DNA from: Clostridia bacterium
GTDB taxonomy: Bacteria > Bacillota > Clostridia > Christensenellales > CAG-138
DNA length: 64,000 bases
Reading direction: 5' to 3'
Assembly: GCA_017416425.1 (NCBI GenBank)
Contig: JAFQCL010000014.1
Span: 36,891 to 100,890, forward strand
The notes below the pieces were generated by a model, which worked only from the letters and a program-made list of their open reading frames with translations, was not told the DNA's origin and did no database searches. Every line of letters starts with the position of its first letter. Positions within the stretch are counted from its first letter, which is position 1. The translations under genes and the position numbers were made by a program. Of the stretch, positions 26,677 to 34,803 are shown piece after piece.

Positions 26677-27030
26677 TTATATTACATTAATAAGAAGAAG
26701 TGTACCACTACCGATAAAAAATGAACAACCATTTAAAACAAAGCTAAATACCACAGCCTTTGGAAATGGCATATCGCAAAGCTTCAAGTATAGCAACGCT
26801 TCTATCACAATTGCTAAAATTTCAAAAAGCATGAGCGCGCCTATATATGCGAAATATCCCCAAATATTAAACGCAATAATGAGTGCTATATTCAAAGCCG
26901 GATTTGTCAAAAAATTGCACAAAATACTGCACACAATATAGCGCCGCTCACGCCGGATAAGATACGCCAATATACCTTCGACCAATGCCGTCAAAATAAA
27001 TGCAATTATAAGCCTAATTATAATCGTCAT
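26677..27030 (-). CDS. small integral membrane protein
   Basis: A 117-residue protein with about four hydrophobic helices and few charged residues; short basic loops (RRERRY) separate them. Its ATG overlaps the stop codon of the 47-residue membrane peptide gene (TGATG), and AAGGA precedes it by 5 bases, so the two are translationally coupled. I do not recognise the family. A role with the MFS transporter encoded just upstream in the same direction is possible but unproven. Confidence 0.65.
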   Translation of the reverse strand: MTIIIRLIIAFILTALVEGILAYLIRRERRYIVCSILCNFLTNPALNIALIIAFNIWGYFAYIGALMLFEILAIVIEALLYLKLCDMPFPKAVVFSFVLNGCSFFIGSGTLLLINVI

Positions 27031-27173
27031 CAATCCTTCTTATTTTTGCGTTTAACAGCTACAAATATAAGTATGGCAGCTATAGCGACCACAGCTACGC
27101 CCAGCAATACATAAGGAAGTATCTCTCCATCTATGATCGTCGGCGCGGCCGCAACATCTGTCAATAGAAACAT
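27030..27173 (-). CDS. 47-residue single-helix membrane peptide
   Basis: A short coding region, preceded by AAAGGGG about 8 bases before the ATG at 27173. It encodes MFLLTDVAAAPTIIDGEI, then a strongly hydrophobic helix (LPYVLLGVAVVAIAAILIFV), then the basic tail KRKNKKD. The topology would put the N-terminus outside. Its stop overlaps the start of the next gene. Strong ribosome-binding site, coupling and a clean membrane-protein pattern support it being real. Function unknown. Confidence 0.65.
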   Translation of the reverse strand: MFLLTDVAAAPTIIDGEILPYVLLGVAVVAIAAILIFVAVKRKNKKD

Positions 27174-27220
27174 TTTATTTTACCCCTTTCATTTAGATTT
27201 CATTCATTATTTTATATGCG

Positions 27221-28375
27221 TTATAGGGTTATGGCTTCATTTTCGCCGCTTGACAATTCACATGTTTCAGCCTTCTCAAATTCGTCCTTTTGAATGGTAT
27301 CCTTATCGGAAGGTTTATTTTTTCTATCCGATATTGCGTAGCGTATACAGAACGCAGCCGCAACTATTAAAGCGGCCATTACGACCGAATACCATGCGCT
27401 TCCTCCGGTAGTAAATATATATGTAGGTATAACTCCTGCCAGTATCGCAAGGGTCGAAAGTCCGAACGAAAGACCCGGTCTTTGCGGCATTTTCGAGGCG
27501 ATACCGCAAAGTGTTACAGACATAGGCACGTTAAATAATATTATTCCTATAGTACAAAGCAGCGGAATATCGCTGAACAAGCAAAGCAGAAGCGCTGAAA
27601 GTAGCAAAGATACTATTGAAACAAACTTTGCGCCGAATGCGTCTGCCAAAAATCCGCCCACTATCTTTCCAACGAATGCGGCGATCGAAGGCATAAGCAT
27701 CAGTATGAGCATGTCAGTTGTTTTTGACCAGTCGGTTGGAATAGTAGCCCCGACAAATGATCGTATTACAATAGCAAGCGTGCAAAGTCCTATCACAAGC
27801 AGAGAGGATGAACTTTTATTTGCTGTTTTCAAGCTTTTCGCATGATAATCTTTCTTTATATGATCCGGGCAGAGTATCAAAACAGCGATCCCGGATAAGC
27901 CTGCCAAAGCAGCAGGTACCATGCTGCCGGCGAGTGCGGTTCCGAACCACATGTTAGTGCCCGCAACAGAGCCAAGAGCAACGCCCAATGCGCCTGATGA
28001 TACAAATATTCCGCTTCGCGATACCCTGCCATTTGCTCTAACAAGGCTATCCGCGCCCCCACCTATATGGAAGCAGGCATTTCCAACGCCAAGAAGCGCA
28101 AGCATGAGCCATGGAGAATTTGAAAGCCATACGGCAACCGTTATGAAAAGGCATCCTATCGCCGCTATGGGTAGTTTACATACTTTATCATAGATGTATC
28201 CAAATAACGGCTGCAATCCAAATGCCAATGCGTTATAGATTAGAAAACCAAGCGCCAGCTCCCTAAGATCAACTCCAGCATAGAGCTTAAACACCGAAAA
28301 CAGCATATAAAAGCATACAAAATCCACCAGCATGTGAACTATCGTATACACGGTTAACGAACGCAGATTACGCAT
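27221..28375 (-). CDS. MFS transporter
   Basis: A 384-residue protein with about 12 hydrophobic segments and an MFS-like arrangement: an intracellular loop after helix 2 (FGYIYDKVCK) and a mirrored one in the second half (FLADAFGAKF). The N-terminal helix-4 region GVGNACFHIGGGADSLV is conserved in a group of MFS proteins related to fosmidomycin-resistance-type transporters. The C-terminal 45 residues are hydrophilic and acidic. Substrate unknown. It is followed after 47 bases by the membrane peptide gene. Confidence 0.8.
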   Translation of the reverse strand: MRNLRSLTVYTIVHMLVDFVCFYMLFSVFKLYAGVDLRELALGFLIYNALAFGLQPLFGYIYDKVCKLPIAAIGCLFITVAVWLSNSPWLMLALLGVGNACFHIGGGADSLVRANGRVSRSGIFVSSGALGVALGSVAGTNMWFGTALAGSMVPAALAGLSGIAVLILCPDHIKKDYHAKSLKTANKSSSSLLVIGLCTLAIVIRSFVGATIPTDWSKTTDMLILMLMPSIAAFVGKIVGGFLADAFGAKFVSIVSLLLSALLLCLFSDIPLLCTIGIILFNVPMSVTLCGIASKMPQRPGLSFGLSTLAILAGVIPTYIFTTGGSAWYSVVMAALIVAAAFCIRYAISDRKNKPSDKDTIQKDEFEKAETCELSSGENEAITL

Positions 28376-28509
28376 ATATAACTCCTATCTATTTTTATTG
28401 ATTTTATCACATTGCGATTAAAATGTCATTATTGTTACACAAAATTCATATCATAATAAGTAATATGCGGCTTACTCAGCCATACTTTTAAGATATGGAG
28501 GTATTTTGC

Positions 28510-29373
28510 TTGAAAGATCGTATCACGCATGCTCTTATATCGTTTCTATGCATAATATTTGTGCTGTCATTTGGGCTAATCTACAGCGGGATAGAGAGCG
28601 AGATGGTCATATCCAGTAAGCATCAAAATAGCATAAACATAGCCATAATAATGTATCATAGTATTTCTAAGGATGATTCAAATACGGGGGAATACATAGC
28701 ACCGCTAGAGACGCTTGAATCGGATATCAGATATCTTTATGAAAACGGCTATAGCACTGTACATATAAGCGACCTCATAGCATATGTGTATGACGGAGTA
28801 CCTTTACCCAAAAAATCTGTAGTGCTTACATTTGATGATGGACATTATAACTTCATCACCTACGCTCTGCCTCTTTTGCTCAAGCATGACATGAAAGCAA
28901 GCATAGCCGTTGTAGGATCGTTTTGCGATACATCTGAAAAAAGCAAGGATACATGTCCCGAGCATGCATATATGTCCCGGGATGACGTATCGATGCTATC
29001 CGGCTACGATGCAGTTGAAGTGCTGAATCACTCGTATTTCATGCACGATCTGCAAAAAAGACCAGGCGCCGGTATGAAGCCGGGAGAAACATTTGAAGCA
29101 TACAAAAATGCTTTCACCCACGATACGCTTTTGATGCAGCAAAGCCTACAAAGGCAAAACATATCCCCCGCCGCTTATGTATACCCATACGGCATATTCT
29201 CAAATGAAAGTGAGGAGCTTCTTCAAAGCATGGGCTTTTTATCAACACTGACAACTGTGGAAAAAACAAATATAATTACGATAGCCTCTCCCCAAAGCCT
29301 GTTTGCTCTTGGGCGCTATAATCGTGATGGGCGCTTGTCCACTTATGAGTTTATGCAAAAGCTTGGTCTATAA
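28510..29373 (+). CDS. polysaccharide deacetylase family protein
   Basis: A 287-residue secreted or membrane-anchored NodB-fold protein. After a signal anchor (about 8-26) come IIMYHSISKDD, the first catalytic motif VVLTFDDGHYNF and the second histidine motif VLNHSYFMHDL. Such enzymes deacetylate peptidoglycan or other acetylated glycans. The likely start is the TTG at 28510: GGAGG lies 8 bases upstream, and the in-frame ATG at 28495 is itself part of that ribosome-binding site. The gene is flanked by the divergent MFS gene and by ychF. Confidence 0.85.
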   Translation: MKDRITHALISFLCIIFVLSFGLIYSGIESEMVISSKHQNSINIAIIMYHSISKDDSNTGEYIAPLETLESDIRYLYENGYSTVHISDLIAYVYDGVPLPKKSVVLTFDDGHYNFITYALPLLLKHDMKASIAVVGSFCDTSEKSKDTCPEHAYMSRDDVSMLSGYDAVEVLNHSYFMHDLQKRPGAGMKPGETFEAYKNAFTHDTLLMQQSLQRQNISPAAYVYPYGIFSNESEELLQSMGFLSTLTTVEKTNIITIASPQSLFALGRYNRDGRLSTYEFMQKLGL

Positions 29374-29392
29374 AACACACAACTCATCACAA

Positions 29393-29422
29393 TTGACAAG
29401 AGTGTGCTTGCTCCGCTATAAT
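29393..29422 (+). promoter_or_regulatory. promoter of ychF
   Basis: Perfect TTGACA, 18 bases, perfect TATAAT, 36 bases before the start codon. Confidence 0.75.
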
Positions 29423-29458
29423 ACAATATGATTAAAGTGAATGGAGAAATATTTAATT

Positions 29459-30550
29459 ATGAAACTTGGCGTAGTTGGACTACCTAATGTTGGTAAAAGC
29501 ACGCTGTTCAACGCGATAACAAAGGCAGGCGCACAGTCTGCGAACTATCCCTTTTGTACTATAGATCCAAATGTTGGTATCGTTGCCGTACCTGACGAGC
29601 GTCTTGATCTTCTTGCCAAAATGTATAGCCCGGAAAAGTATACGCCTACCACCATTGAATTCGTTGATATAGCAGGCCTTGTTCGTGGTGCGTATAAAGG
29701 TGAAGGGCTTGGAAATAAGTTCCTCTCACATATCCGTGAAGTGGACGCTATCGTACATGTAGTCCGTTGTTTTGTCGATGAAAACGTTATACACGTTGAT
29801 GGCAGCGTAAACGCACTCCGCGATATGGAAACCATTAATCTTGAGCTTATATTCGCCGATATCGAAACGATAGAGCGCCGCATAGACAGAGCCATGAAGA
29901 ATTCAAAGGGAGGCGATAAAAAGTCCCTTGCCGATGCTGAGCTCTTTAAAAAAGCAAAAGCACACCTTGAAAACGGTCTCCCGATAAGGAGCATGCAGGT
30001 CAGCATCGATGAAAAAAAAGAGCTTGACGCTCAGTTTCTACTGACATCAAAGCCGATAATATATGTATGCAACATAGCCGAGGACGACATAGGCAATCCG
30101 CCAAACGATATGGTAAAGGCGGTATACGGCGCAGCAGCAAAAGAAGGCGCTGAAGCTATATGCATATGCGCAAAGGTAGAGGAGGAGCTCTCCGAGGTAT
30201 CCAATGAAGAAAAGGCCGCGTTCCTATCTGAACTGGGAATAGAAAGCAGCGGTCTTGATCAGCTCGTTAAGGCCTGTTATCGTTTGCTTGGACTTATAAG
30301 CTATCTTACAGCAGGACCAAAGGAGGTCAGAGCCTGGACAATTGAAAAAGGTACAAAGGCACCCCAGGCAGCAGGCAAGATACACAGTGACTTTGAACGC
30401 GGCTTCATAAGAGCGGAGATTGTTCCCTTTGATACACTCATTGAATGTGGCTCCATGACTGTGTGCAAAGAAAAAGGGCTTGTACGTTCTGAGGGCAAGG
30501 AATATATAGTGCAGGACGGCGATGTCGTACTGTTCAGATTTAATGTATAA
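29459..30550 (+). CDS. ychF: redox-regulated ATPase YchF
   Basis: A 363-residue OBG-family P-loop protein that binds the ribosome and hydrolyses ATP. G1 is GLPNVGKSTLFNAIT near the start; switch II is DIAGLVRGAYKGEGLGNKFLSHIREVDA. The C-terminal TGS-like domain contains LISYLTAGPKEVRAWTI and ends with VQDGDVVLFRFNV, as in the family. The ATG at 29459 is preferred; the in-frame ATG at 29441 overlaps the GGAG site. The TSCPD gene follows after 20 bases. Confidence 0.96.
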   Translation: MKLGVVGLPNVGKSTLFNAITKAGAQSANYPFCTIDPNVGIVAVPDERLDLLAKMYSPEKYTPTTIEFVDIAGLVRGAYKGEGLGNKFLSHIREVDAIVHVVRCFVDENVIHVDGSVNALRDMETINLELIFADIETIERRIDRAMKNSKGGDKKSLADAELFKKAKAHLENGLPIRSMQVSIDEKKELDAQFLLTSKPIIYVCNIAEDDIGNPPNDMVKAVYGAAAKEGAEAICICAKVEEELSEVSNEEKAAFLSELGIESSGLDQLVKACYRLLGLISYLTAGPKEVRAWTIEKGTKAPQAAGKIHSDFERGFIRAEIVPFDTLIECGSMTVCKEKGLVRSEGKEYIVQDGDVVLFRFNV

Positions 30551-30570
30551 CATAATTGGTGGAGGAAAAT

Positions 30571-30819
30571 ATGCATCACATTTATAAAACTCAGGGCGTT
30601 TGCTCAACTAAGATCGAGTTTGACATTGAAAACGGAATCGTTCGTAACGTAGTATACACAAACGGCTGCAACGGAAATCTTAAGACCATCGGTCTGCTTG
30701 TCGAAGGCCTTCCGGCAAATGAGGTAATAGAAAAGCTGCGCGGTGTTAGGTGTGGCATGAAATCGACTTCATGCGGTGATCAGCTTGCTCTTGCCATTTC
30801 ACAAGCAATGGAAAAATAA
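30571..30819 (+). CDS. TIGR03905 family TSCPD domain protein
   Basis: An 82-residue protein consisting of the TSCPD domain, with YKTQGVCSTKIEFDIENG, VYTNGCNGNLKTIG, CGMKSTSCGDQLA and four conserved cysteines. Related domains occur at the C-terminus of B12-dependent ribonucleotide reductases. The free-standing clostridial form has no assigned function. GGAGG lies 6 bases before the ATG. A CCCTA-ccga-TAGGG hairpin lies about 40 bases after the stop. Confidence 0.87.
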   Translation: MHHIYKTQGVCSTKIEFDIENGIVRNVVYTNGCNGNLKTIGLLVEGLPANEVIEKLRGVRCGMKSTSCGDQLALAISQAMEK

Positions 30820-30909
30820 ACTACTAACTTAAATTTATGCACCGATCTATTTTAAGCCCCTACCGATAGGGTTCTTATCGCTGTTCTTTAATTCATTCGG
30901 AGGTCTTCT

Positions 30910-31878
30910 ATGAGGATGAGACTACTTGACAACATTATAAACTATGCTACAAATCAGGTCGAGGGCTTTTGCATCGTCAAGACCGCTCAGGTAAAGAGCA
31001 ATGTTAAAGGTGCAGATTACCTTGATCTATATGTATTTGACGCCAGCGGAGAAATAAACGCAAAGCTTTGGGACTATGACGCTGAAAAAAACGGCATATA
31101 TGCGTCTCAGGACATAATAAAGATTCGCGGAACTATAGTCCTATTTAAGGAAGTAGAGCAGCTTCGTATAGATAGGATACGAAAAGCAACGGAGCACGAC
31201 GCCATAGATATGCGCCTTTTAGTCCCCTGCGCCCCCGAAAGCAGCGCTGATATGTATAAGCGCGTTTTAAGCTACACGGAATTAATAACCGATCCCAGTC
31301 TATTGCGCGTCACCCAGCATGCACTTAGTCTATATGAAAATAAGCTCCAATATTACCCCGCAGCATTAAGGCTTCACCATGCATATAGAGGTGGTCTTCT
31401 GTATCATATGGTCACCATGCTTGATGCTGCTAAAGCCCTCTGTACCGTGTATGAGCAGTTATATCCAAGCTTGCGTGCCGAGCTTGTTTATGCGGGCATA
31501 ATTTTGCATGATATTGAAAAGATTGAGGAGCTTTCCGTAAGTGAGCTTGGTATGGCTACAGCTTATACTCCCTCAGGCGAATTGATCGGACATATCAACA
31601 TGGGGGTCAATCTCATTGGGCTCATAGGTAAAGAGCTTAATATTGATGATGATACTATAATGCTTCTTCAGCATATAGTCCTCTCCCACCATGGTGATCC
31701 CGAATATGGTAGTCCAAAGCTGCCCATGTTCCCAGAAGCCGAGATAGTAAGCAAAATTGACACTCTTGATGCAAAGCTGTTCACAATGTATAGTGAGCTT
31801 GATGCAATAGAAGAAGGTCAGCTAACAGACAGAATTTGGTCGTTGGACAACCGCAAGCTGTATAAGCACTGGAAATAG
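30910..31878 (+). CDS. yhaM: 3'-5' exoribonuclease YhaM family protein
   Basis: A 322-residue protein with an N-terminal OB-fold nucleic-acid-binding domain (about 10-90, FDASGEINAKLWDYD) and a C-terminal HD phosphohydrolase domain. HD-type ligands are visible in LHHAYRGGLLYHMVTM, AGIILHDIEKIEEL and LQHIVLSHHGDPEYGSP. This is the YhaM architecture, a 3'-5' exonuclease acting on RNA and single-stranded DNA. GGAGG lies 6 bases before the start. Confidence 0.88.
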   Translation: MRMRLLDNIINYATNQVEGFCIVKTAQVKSNVKGADYLDLYVFDASGEINAKLWDYDAEKNGIYASQDIIKIRGTIVLFKEVEQLRIDRIRKATEHDAIDMRLLVPCAPESSADMYKRVLSYTELITDPSLLRVTQHALSLYENKLQYYPAALRLHHAYRGGLLYHMVTMLDAAKALCTVYEQLYPSLRAELVYAGIILHDIEKIEELSVSELGMATAYTPSGELIGHINMGVNLIGLIGKELNIDDDTIMLLQHIVLSHHGDPEYGSPKLPMFPEAEIVSKIDTLDAKLFTMYSELDAIEEGQLTDRIWSLDNRKLYKHWK

Positions 31879-32053
31879 TTTTATATTGATTAGAAACCCT
31901 ATTTTAGAAGCTTTAATTGCTTCTCTTAAAAATTTGAAGCATATATCCATTTATTAAAACTTTTATATAAATAATTATTTTTTAAAATATTCCTAATTTG
32001 TGCAGAAAAGTGCTATAATTTTTATTATAAATATTATGAATAGGAGTGTTCAT

Positions 32054-34468
32054 ATGAAGATCAGACAATTTGCATCAATGCTGCTTGCATGTCTTATGGT
32101 ATTGGCCATACTTCCTACGGCAAACGCTGTAAGCAATACAGAAATTGCAAATACTGAAGCTATCTCTCTCTTTGGATTTGCTGAGCGAAAGCTCAATAAT
32201 ACTAACAGCTCACAGCCCCTGACGCGCTCGATCATCGGCTTCAATACCGAAAATCCCAGTGTTATTCAGGCAATGCTTGAAATGGAGGGGCAGATATCCA
32301 ATGCTGCAGAGGCTATCGGCAATACAGTATACGTATATTCACACGATTATACATATTCTGAGGAATATCCAACTGACGATACATTCTATCGTATAGATTC
32401 CACCGCTTCTACCTGGACAACGACAAGGCTCGGAAGCGTATCTAATGACTACTCAGTAGTGGATCTAACGTATGCTGCCGATACTGATGTAATGTATGCA
32501 CTCGTGTTCAACGATATTGAAGGCGCTTATCATATCATGACGGTAAACCTATCGAACGGTCAGCTCACGGATGTATTGAATCTTAGCGAAGACGAGATCA
32601 TAATTTCTCCCACTTTCACCTATATTGGAAACGGTCAATTCTTTGCCATGAGACGTCACGGCGGGGATGCAATAATTTTTGACATAAATGGTAATATCGT
32701 GCGCGAAGTCGGTCATATAATAAATGATCAATATGACAATATAAACGCAATGGTCTACTATGCTGCTCATGACTGCATATATGGTGTATTATTCAGAAGT
32801 ATTCCTGCCGGTATGTTCGGCTATCTTATCACCATAGATATCAATACTGGCGCTATGGAGAATCACGGAGCGATCGGAGGCGGCTATGGATATCTTATGA
32901 CCAGCCTGTTTGCTTTGCCGAATTTTGAAATATCCGCCCCTTCCATTCCTTCACAGGAGGAATTTGATGCCGCAATCAATGCCGAGGGAAGCGCCCTTAC
33001 ATTTATAAACGATACCGGCTCTCCCTGGATGATTGAGACAAGTGGTAATAGAACCTATGTCCGTTCTTCAACTGAGGGCATGGACAGCAGCAGCACTTCA
33101 ATAACCGCCGTATTCAACGGCCTAACTGCAGGTCAAATCTTATCTTTTGACTGGAGTGTATCCAGTGAAAGCAATTACGACTGGCTCTCATTTTATGTAA
33201 ACGGCACCCGGATCGATCGCATAAGCGGCACCGCGTCTTGGAGCACCTATACCTACACTATCCCCTCAAGTGGTGACTACACGATACAATGGATCTATTC
33301 CAAGGATAGCAGCATGGGTAGCGGCAGCGATACCGGAAGCATAGACAACATAAGCCTTACCGGAGATCAGCCTGAACCGTATGATCCTTCACTCATCGGG
33401 GAGCAGATTAACGAAGCGCTTAATATCGAAGGTGGAACTCTTGAATTTTATAACGATCTCACAAATCCCTGGATCATCGATACAAGTGAAGCCGGAAGAA
33501 TGAGCGCAAAGGCTAATGTATCACAGCGCAACGGTAGTCAGGTAGTGTATATAATACTTGAAGATGTGCATGCCGGTGATGCCATAAGGTTCGACTGGAA
33601 AGCAAACTGTCCAGATGTGGATCGTTTGTTCTTTAGAATGAATTCAGCTATTCAAGGTTATATCGGTAGCGTGACCGATTGGCAGCAATTTACTTTCGTA
33701 GTGCCTCAGGATGGCGATTACATATTCTCATGGCACTTTGTTAAGGAAAGCTCGGACGATGGCCCCAGCGGCACCGGAAATGAAGTTTGGGTAGACAATG
33801 TCGAATTCATACGTAATTATGATGATACCCCTTCACCCAACCCAAATATGCCGGATCCGGATGATTTTAACCAGGCAGCAAATGCACCCGGAGAGTCAAG
33901 GGAGTTTGAGAATAATACAGTCTATCCCTGGCAGATCGTTACCGATGAAGGACGCAACTGCGTTGTCAGCGATATTGCAGGTATCGACAATGTAACATCT
34001 GAGTTTACAGTAAACGCAGGTCATCTTAACGCCGGCACAGTTATAAGCTTTGATTACAAGTCAAGCTGTGAAACAGGCTGGGATCGTCTTTGCTTTACAC
34101 TTAACGGCTATTCGGTCAGAAGCTATACCGGAGAAAACGGTTGGACAAATGTTACCGTTACCATCGAAAATTCCGGTGAATATGTACTTGGCTGGATGTA
34201 TGAAAAGAGCCATGACGGTGCCGATGGTAGTGACTGTGTATGGGTCGATAACATTATAATAAGAGATGAAACCTCACCTGAGCTTATGGGTGATGTAAAC
34301 GGCGATGGCACCGTTAGCGCACGAGACGCGCTAATGATCTTAAGATATGCCATGGGCGTAGGCACGATCGATGACATCTATCTGCCCTATGCGGACATGA
34401 ATGGTGATAATGATATCACCTCATACGATGCACTTATAGTGCTCCGTATATCCATGGGATTGATATAA
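32054..34468 (+). CDS. secreted dockerin protein with three repeated beta-sandwich modules
   Basis: An 804-residue secreted protein. A signal peptide covers the first 26 residues (cleavage near ANA-VS). Residues of about 70-300 look like a beta-propeller-type domain (ADTDVMYALVFND, GNGQFFAMRRHGG). Three homologous modules of about 130 residues follow, each with a start like FxAAxNAxG, an SPW or NPW motif, FDW/FDYKS, a WSTYTYTIP-like strand, DYxxxW and VDN. The last 60 residues are a type I dockerin with two calcium loops: DVNGDGTVSARDALMILRY and DMNGDNDITSYDALIVLRI. No catalytic domain is recognisable. The start is set by AGGAG before the ATG at 32054, and a TATAAT lies upstream near 32020. 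Confidence 0.83.
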   Translation: MKIRQFASMLLACLMVLAILPTANAVSNTEIANTEAISLFGFAERKLNNTNSSQPLTRSIIGFNTENPSVIQAMLEMEGQISNAAEAIGNTVYVYSHDYTYSEEYPTDDTFYRIDSTASTWTTTRLGSVSNDYSVVDLTYAADTDVMYALVFNDIEGAYHIMTVNLSNGQLTDVLNLSEDEIIISPTFTYIGNGQFFAMRRHGGDAIIFDINGNIVREVGHIINDQYDNINAMVYYAAHDCIYGVLFRSIPAGMFGYLITIDINTGAMENHGAIGGGYGYLMTSLFALPNFEISAPSIPSQEEFDAAINAEGSALTFINDTGSPWMIETSGNRTYVRSSTEGMDSSSTSITAVFNGLTAGQILSFDWSVSSESNYDWLSFYVNGTRIDRISGTASWSTYTYTIPSSGDYTIQWIYSKDSSMGSGSDTGSIDNISLTGDQPEPYDPSLIGEQINEALNIEGGTLEFYNDLTNPWIIDTSEAGRMSAKANVSQRNGSQVVYIILEDVHAGDAIRFDWKANCPDVDRLFFRMNSAIQGYIGSVTDWQQFTFVVPQDGDYIFSWHFVKESSDDGPSGTGNEVWVDNVEFIRNYDDTPSPNPNMPDPDDFNQAANAPGESREFENNTVYPWQIVTDEGRNCVVSDIAGIDNVTSEFTVNAGHLNAGTVISFDYKSSCETGWDRLCFTLNGYSVRSYTGENGWTNVTVTIENSGEYVLGWMYEKSHDGADGSDCVWVDNIIIRDETSPELMGDVNGDGTVSARDALMILRYAMGVGTIDDIYLPYADMNGDNDITSYDALIVLRISMGLI

Positions 34469-34479
34469 CTTTAAGAGCT

Positions 34480-34507
34480 GAAGCTGCCAAACACAAATGG
34501 CAGCTTC
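34480..34507 (+). terminator. terminator after the dockerin gene
   Basis: GAAGCTGCCA and TGGCAGCTTC form a perfect 10-bp stem with an 8-base loop, then TTTATTT. Confidence 0.9.
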
Positions 34508-34535
34508 TTTATTTGAATGCAAACACATAAAAGCA

Positions 34536-34564
34536 TTGACAAGCACAGTTTTGAGTGCTATCAT
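34536..34564 (+). promoter_or_regulatory. promoter of the hisS-aspS T-box transcript
   Basis: Perfect TTGACA, 17 bases, TATCAT. Transcription would start about 10 bases before the first T-box stem. Confidence 0.7.
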
Positions 34565-34571
34565 CATTTTA

Positions 34572-34795
34572 ATAGCGTTGATTGGAAGAGTAACCTTTAG
34601 AAGGCTTTAAAGAGAAGCTGCTCACGGCTGAAAGGCGGCTAAGCAAGCTATAGGCGAAGGACATCCATGAGCTTTCCACCAAAATGGCGCAGTCGTGCGT
34701 TATAACGAGCAAGTGGGGTAATTAAAATTACCCAATTAGGGTGGCACCGCGGATATTTCCGTCCCTATGCGGATGTCGAGCCCTTATTTTTTTAG
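34572..34795 (+). promoter_or_regulatory. T-box riboswitch leader of hisS-aspS
   Basis: T-box leaders sense uncharged tRNA and control readthrough of a terminator before aminoacyl-tRNA synthetase genes. The diagnostic T-box AGGGTGGCACCGCGG is at 34738-34752. A Stem III hairpin (GGGTAATT/AATTACCC) precedes it and the U-rich terminator tail is at 34784-34792. Stem I can be drawn with GGAAG pairing CTTTCC at its base and CCTT pairing AAGG above the specifier loop, whose 5' side has AGTA. The specifier side reads GGACATCCATGAG (34659-34671), containing GAC (Asp) and CAT (His) triplets; which one is read cannot be decided here. Confidence 0.92.
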
Positions 34796-34803
34796 GAGGA
34801 TAT

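Noticed and set aside
28495..28509. ATG at 28495 as the deacetylase start
   Set aside because: The ATG is part of the GGAGG ribosome-binding site that serves the TTG at 28510. The same applies to the upstream ATGs at 29441 (ychF), 54062 (M42 peptidase) and 63573 (ftsK).
31906..31924. AGAAGC/GCTTCT hairpin after yhaM as a terminator
   Set aside because: The stem is 6 bp and is followed by CTTAAAAA rather than a U-run; too weak to list.
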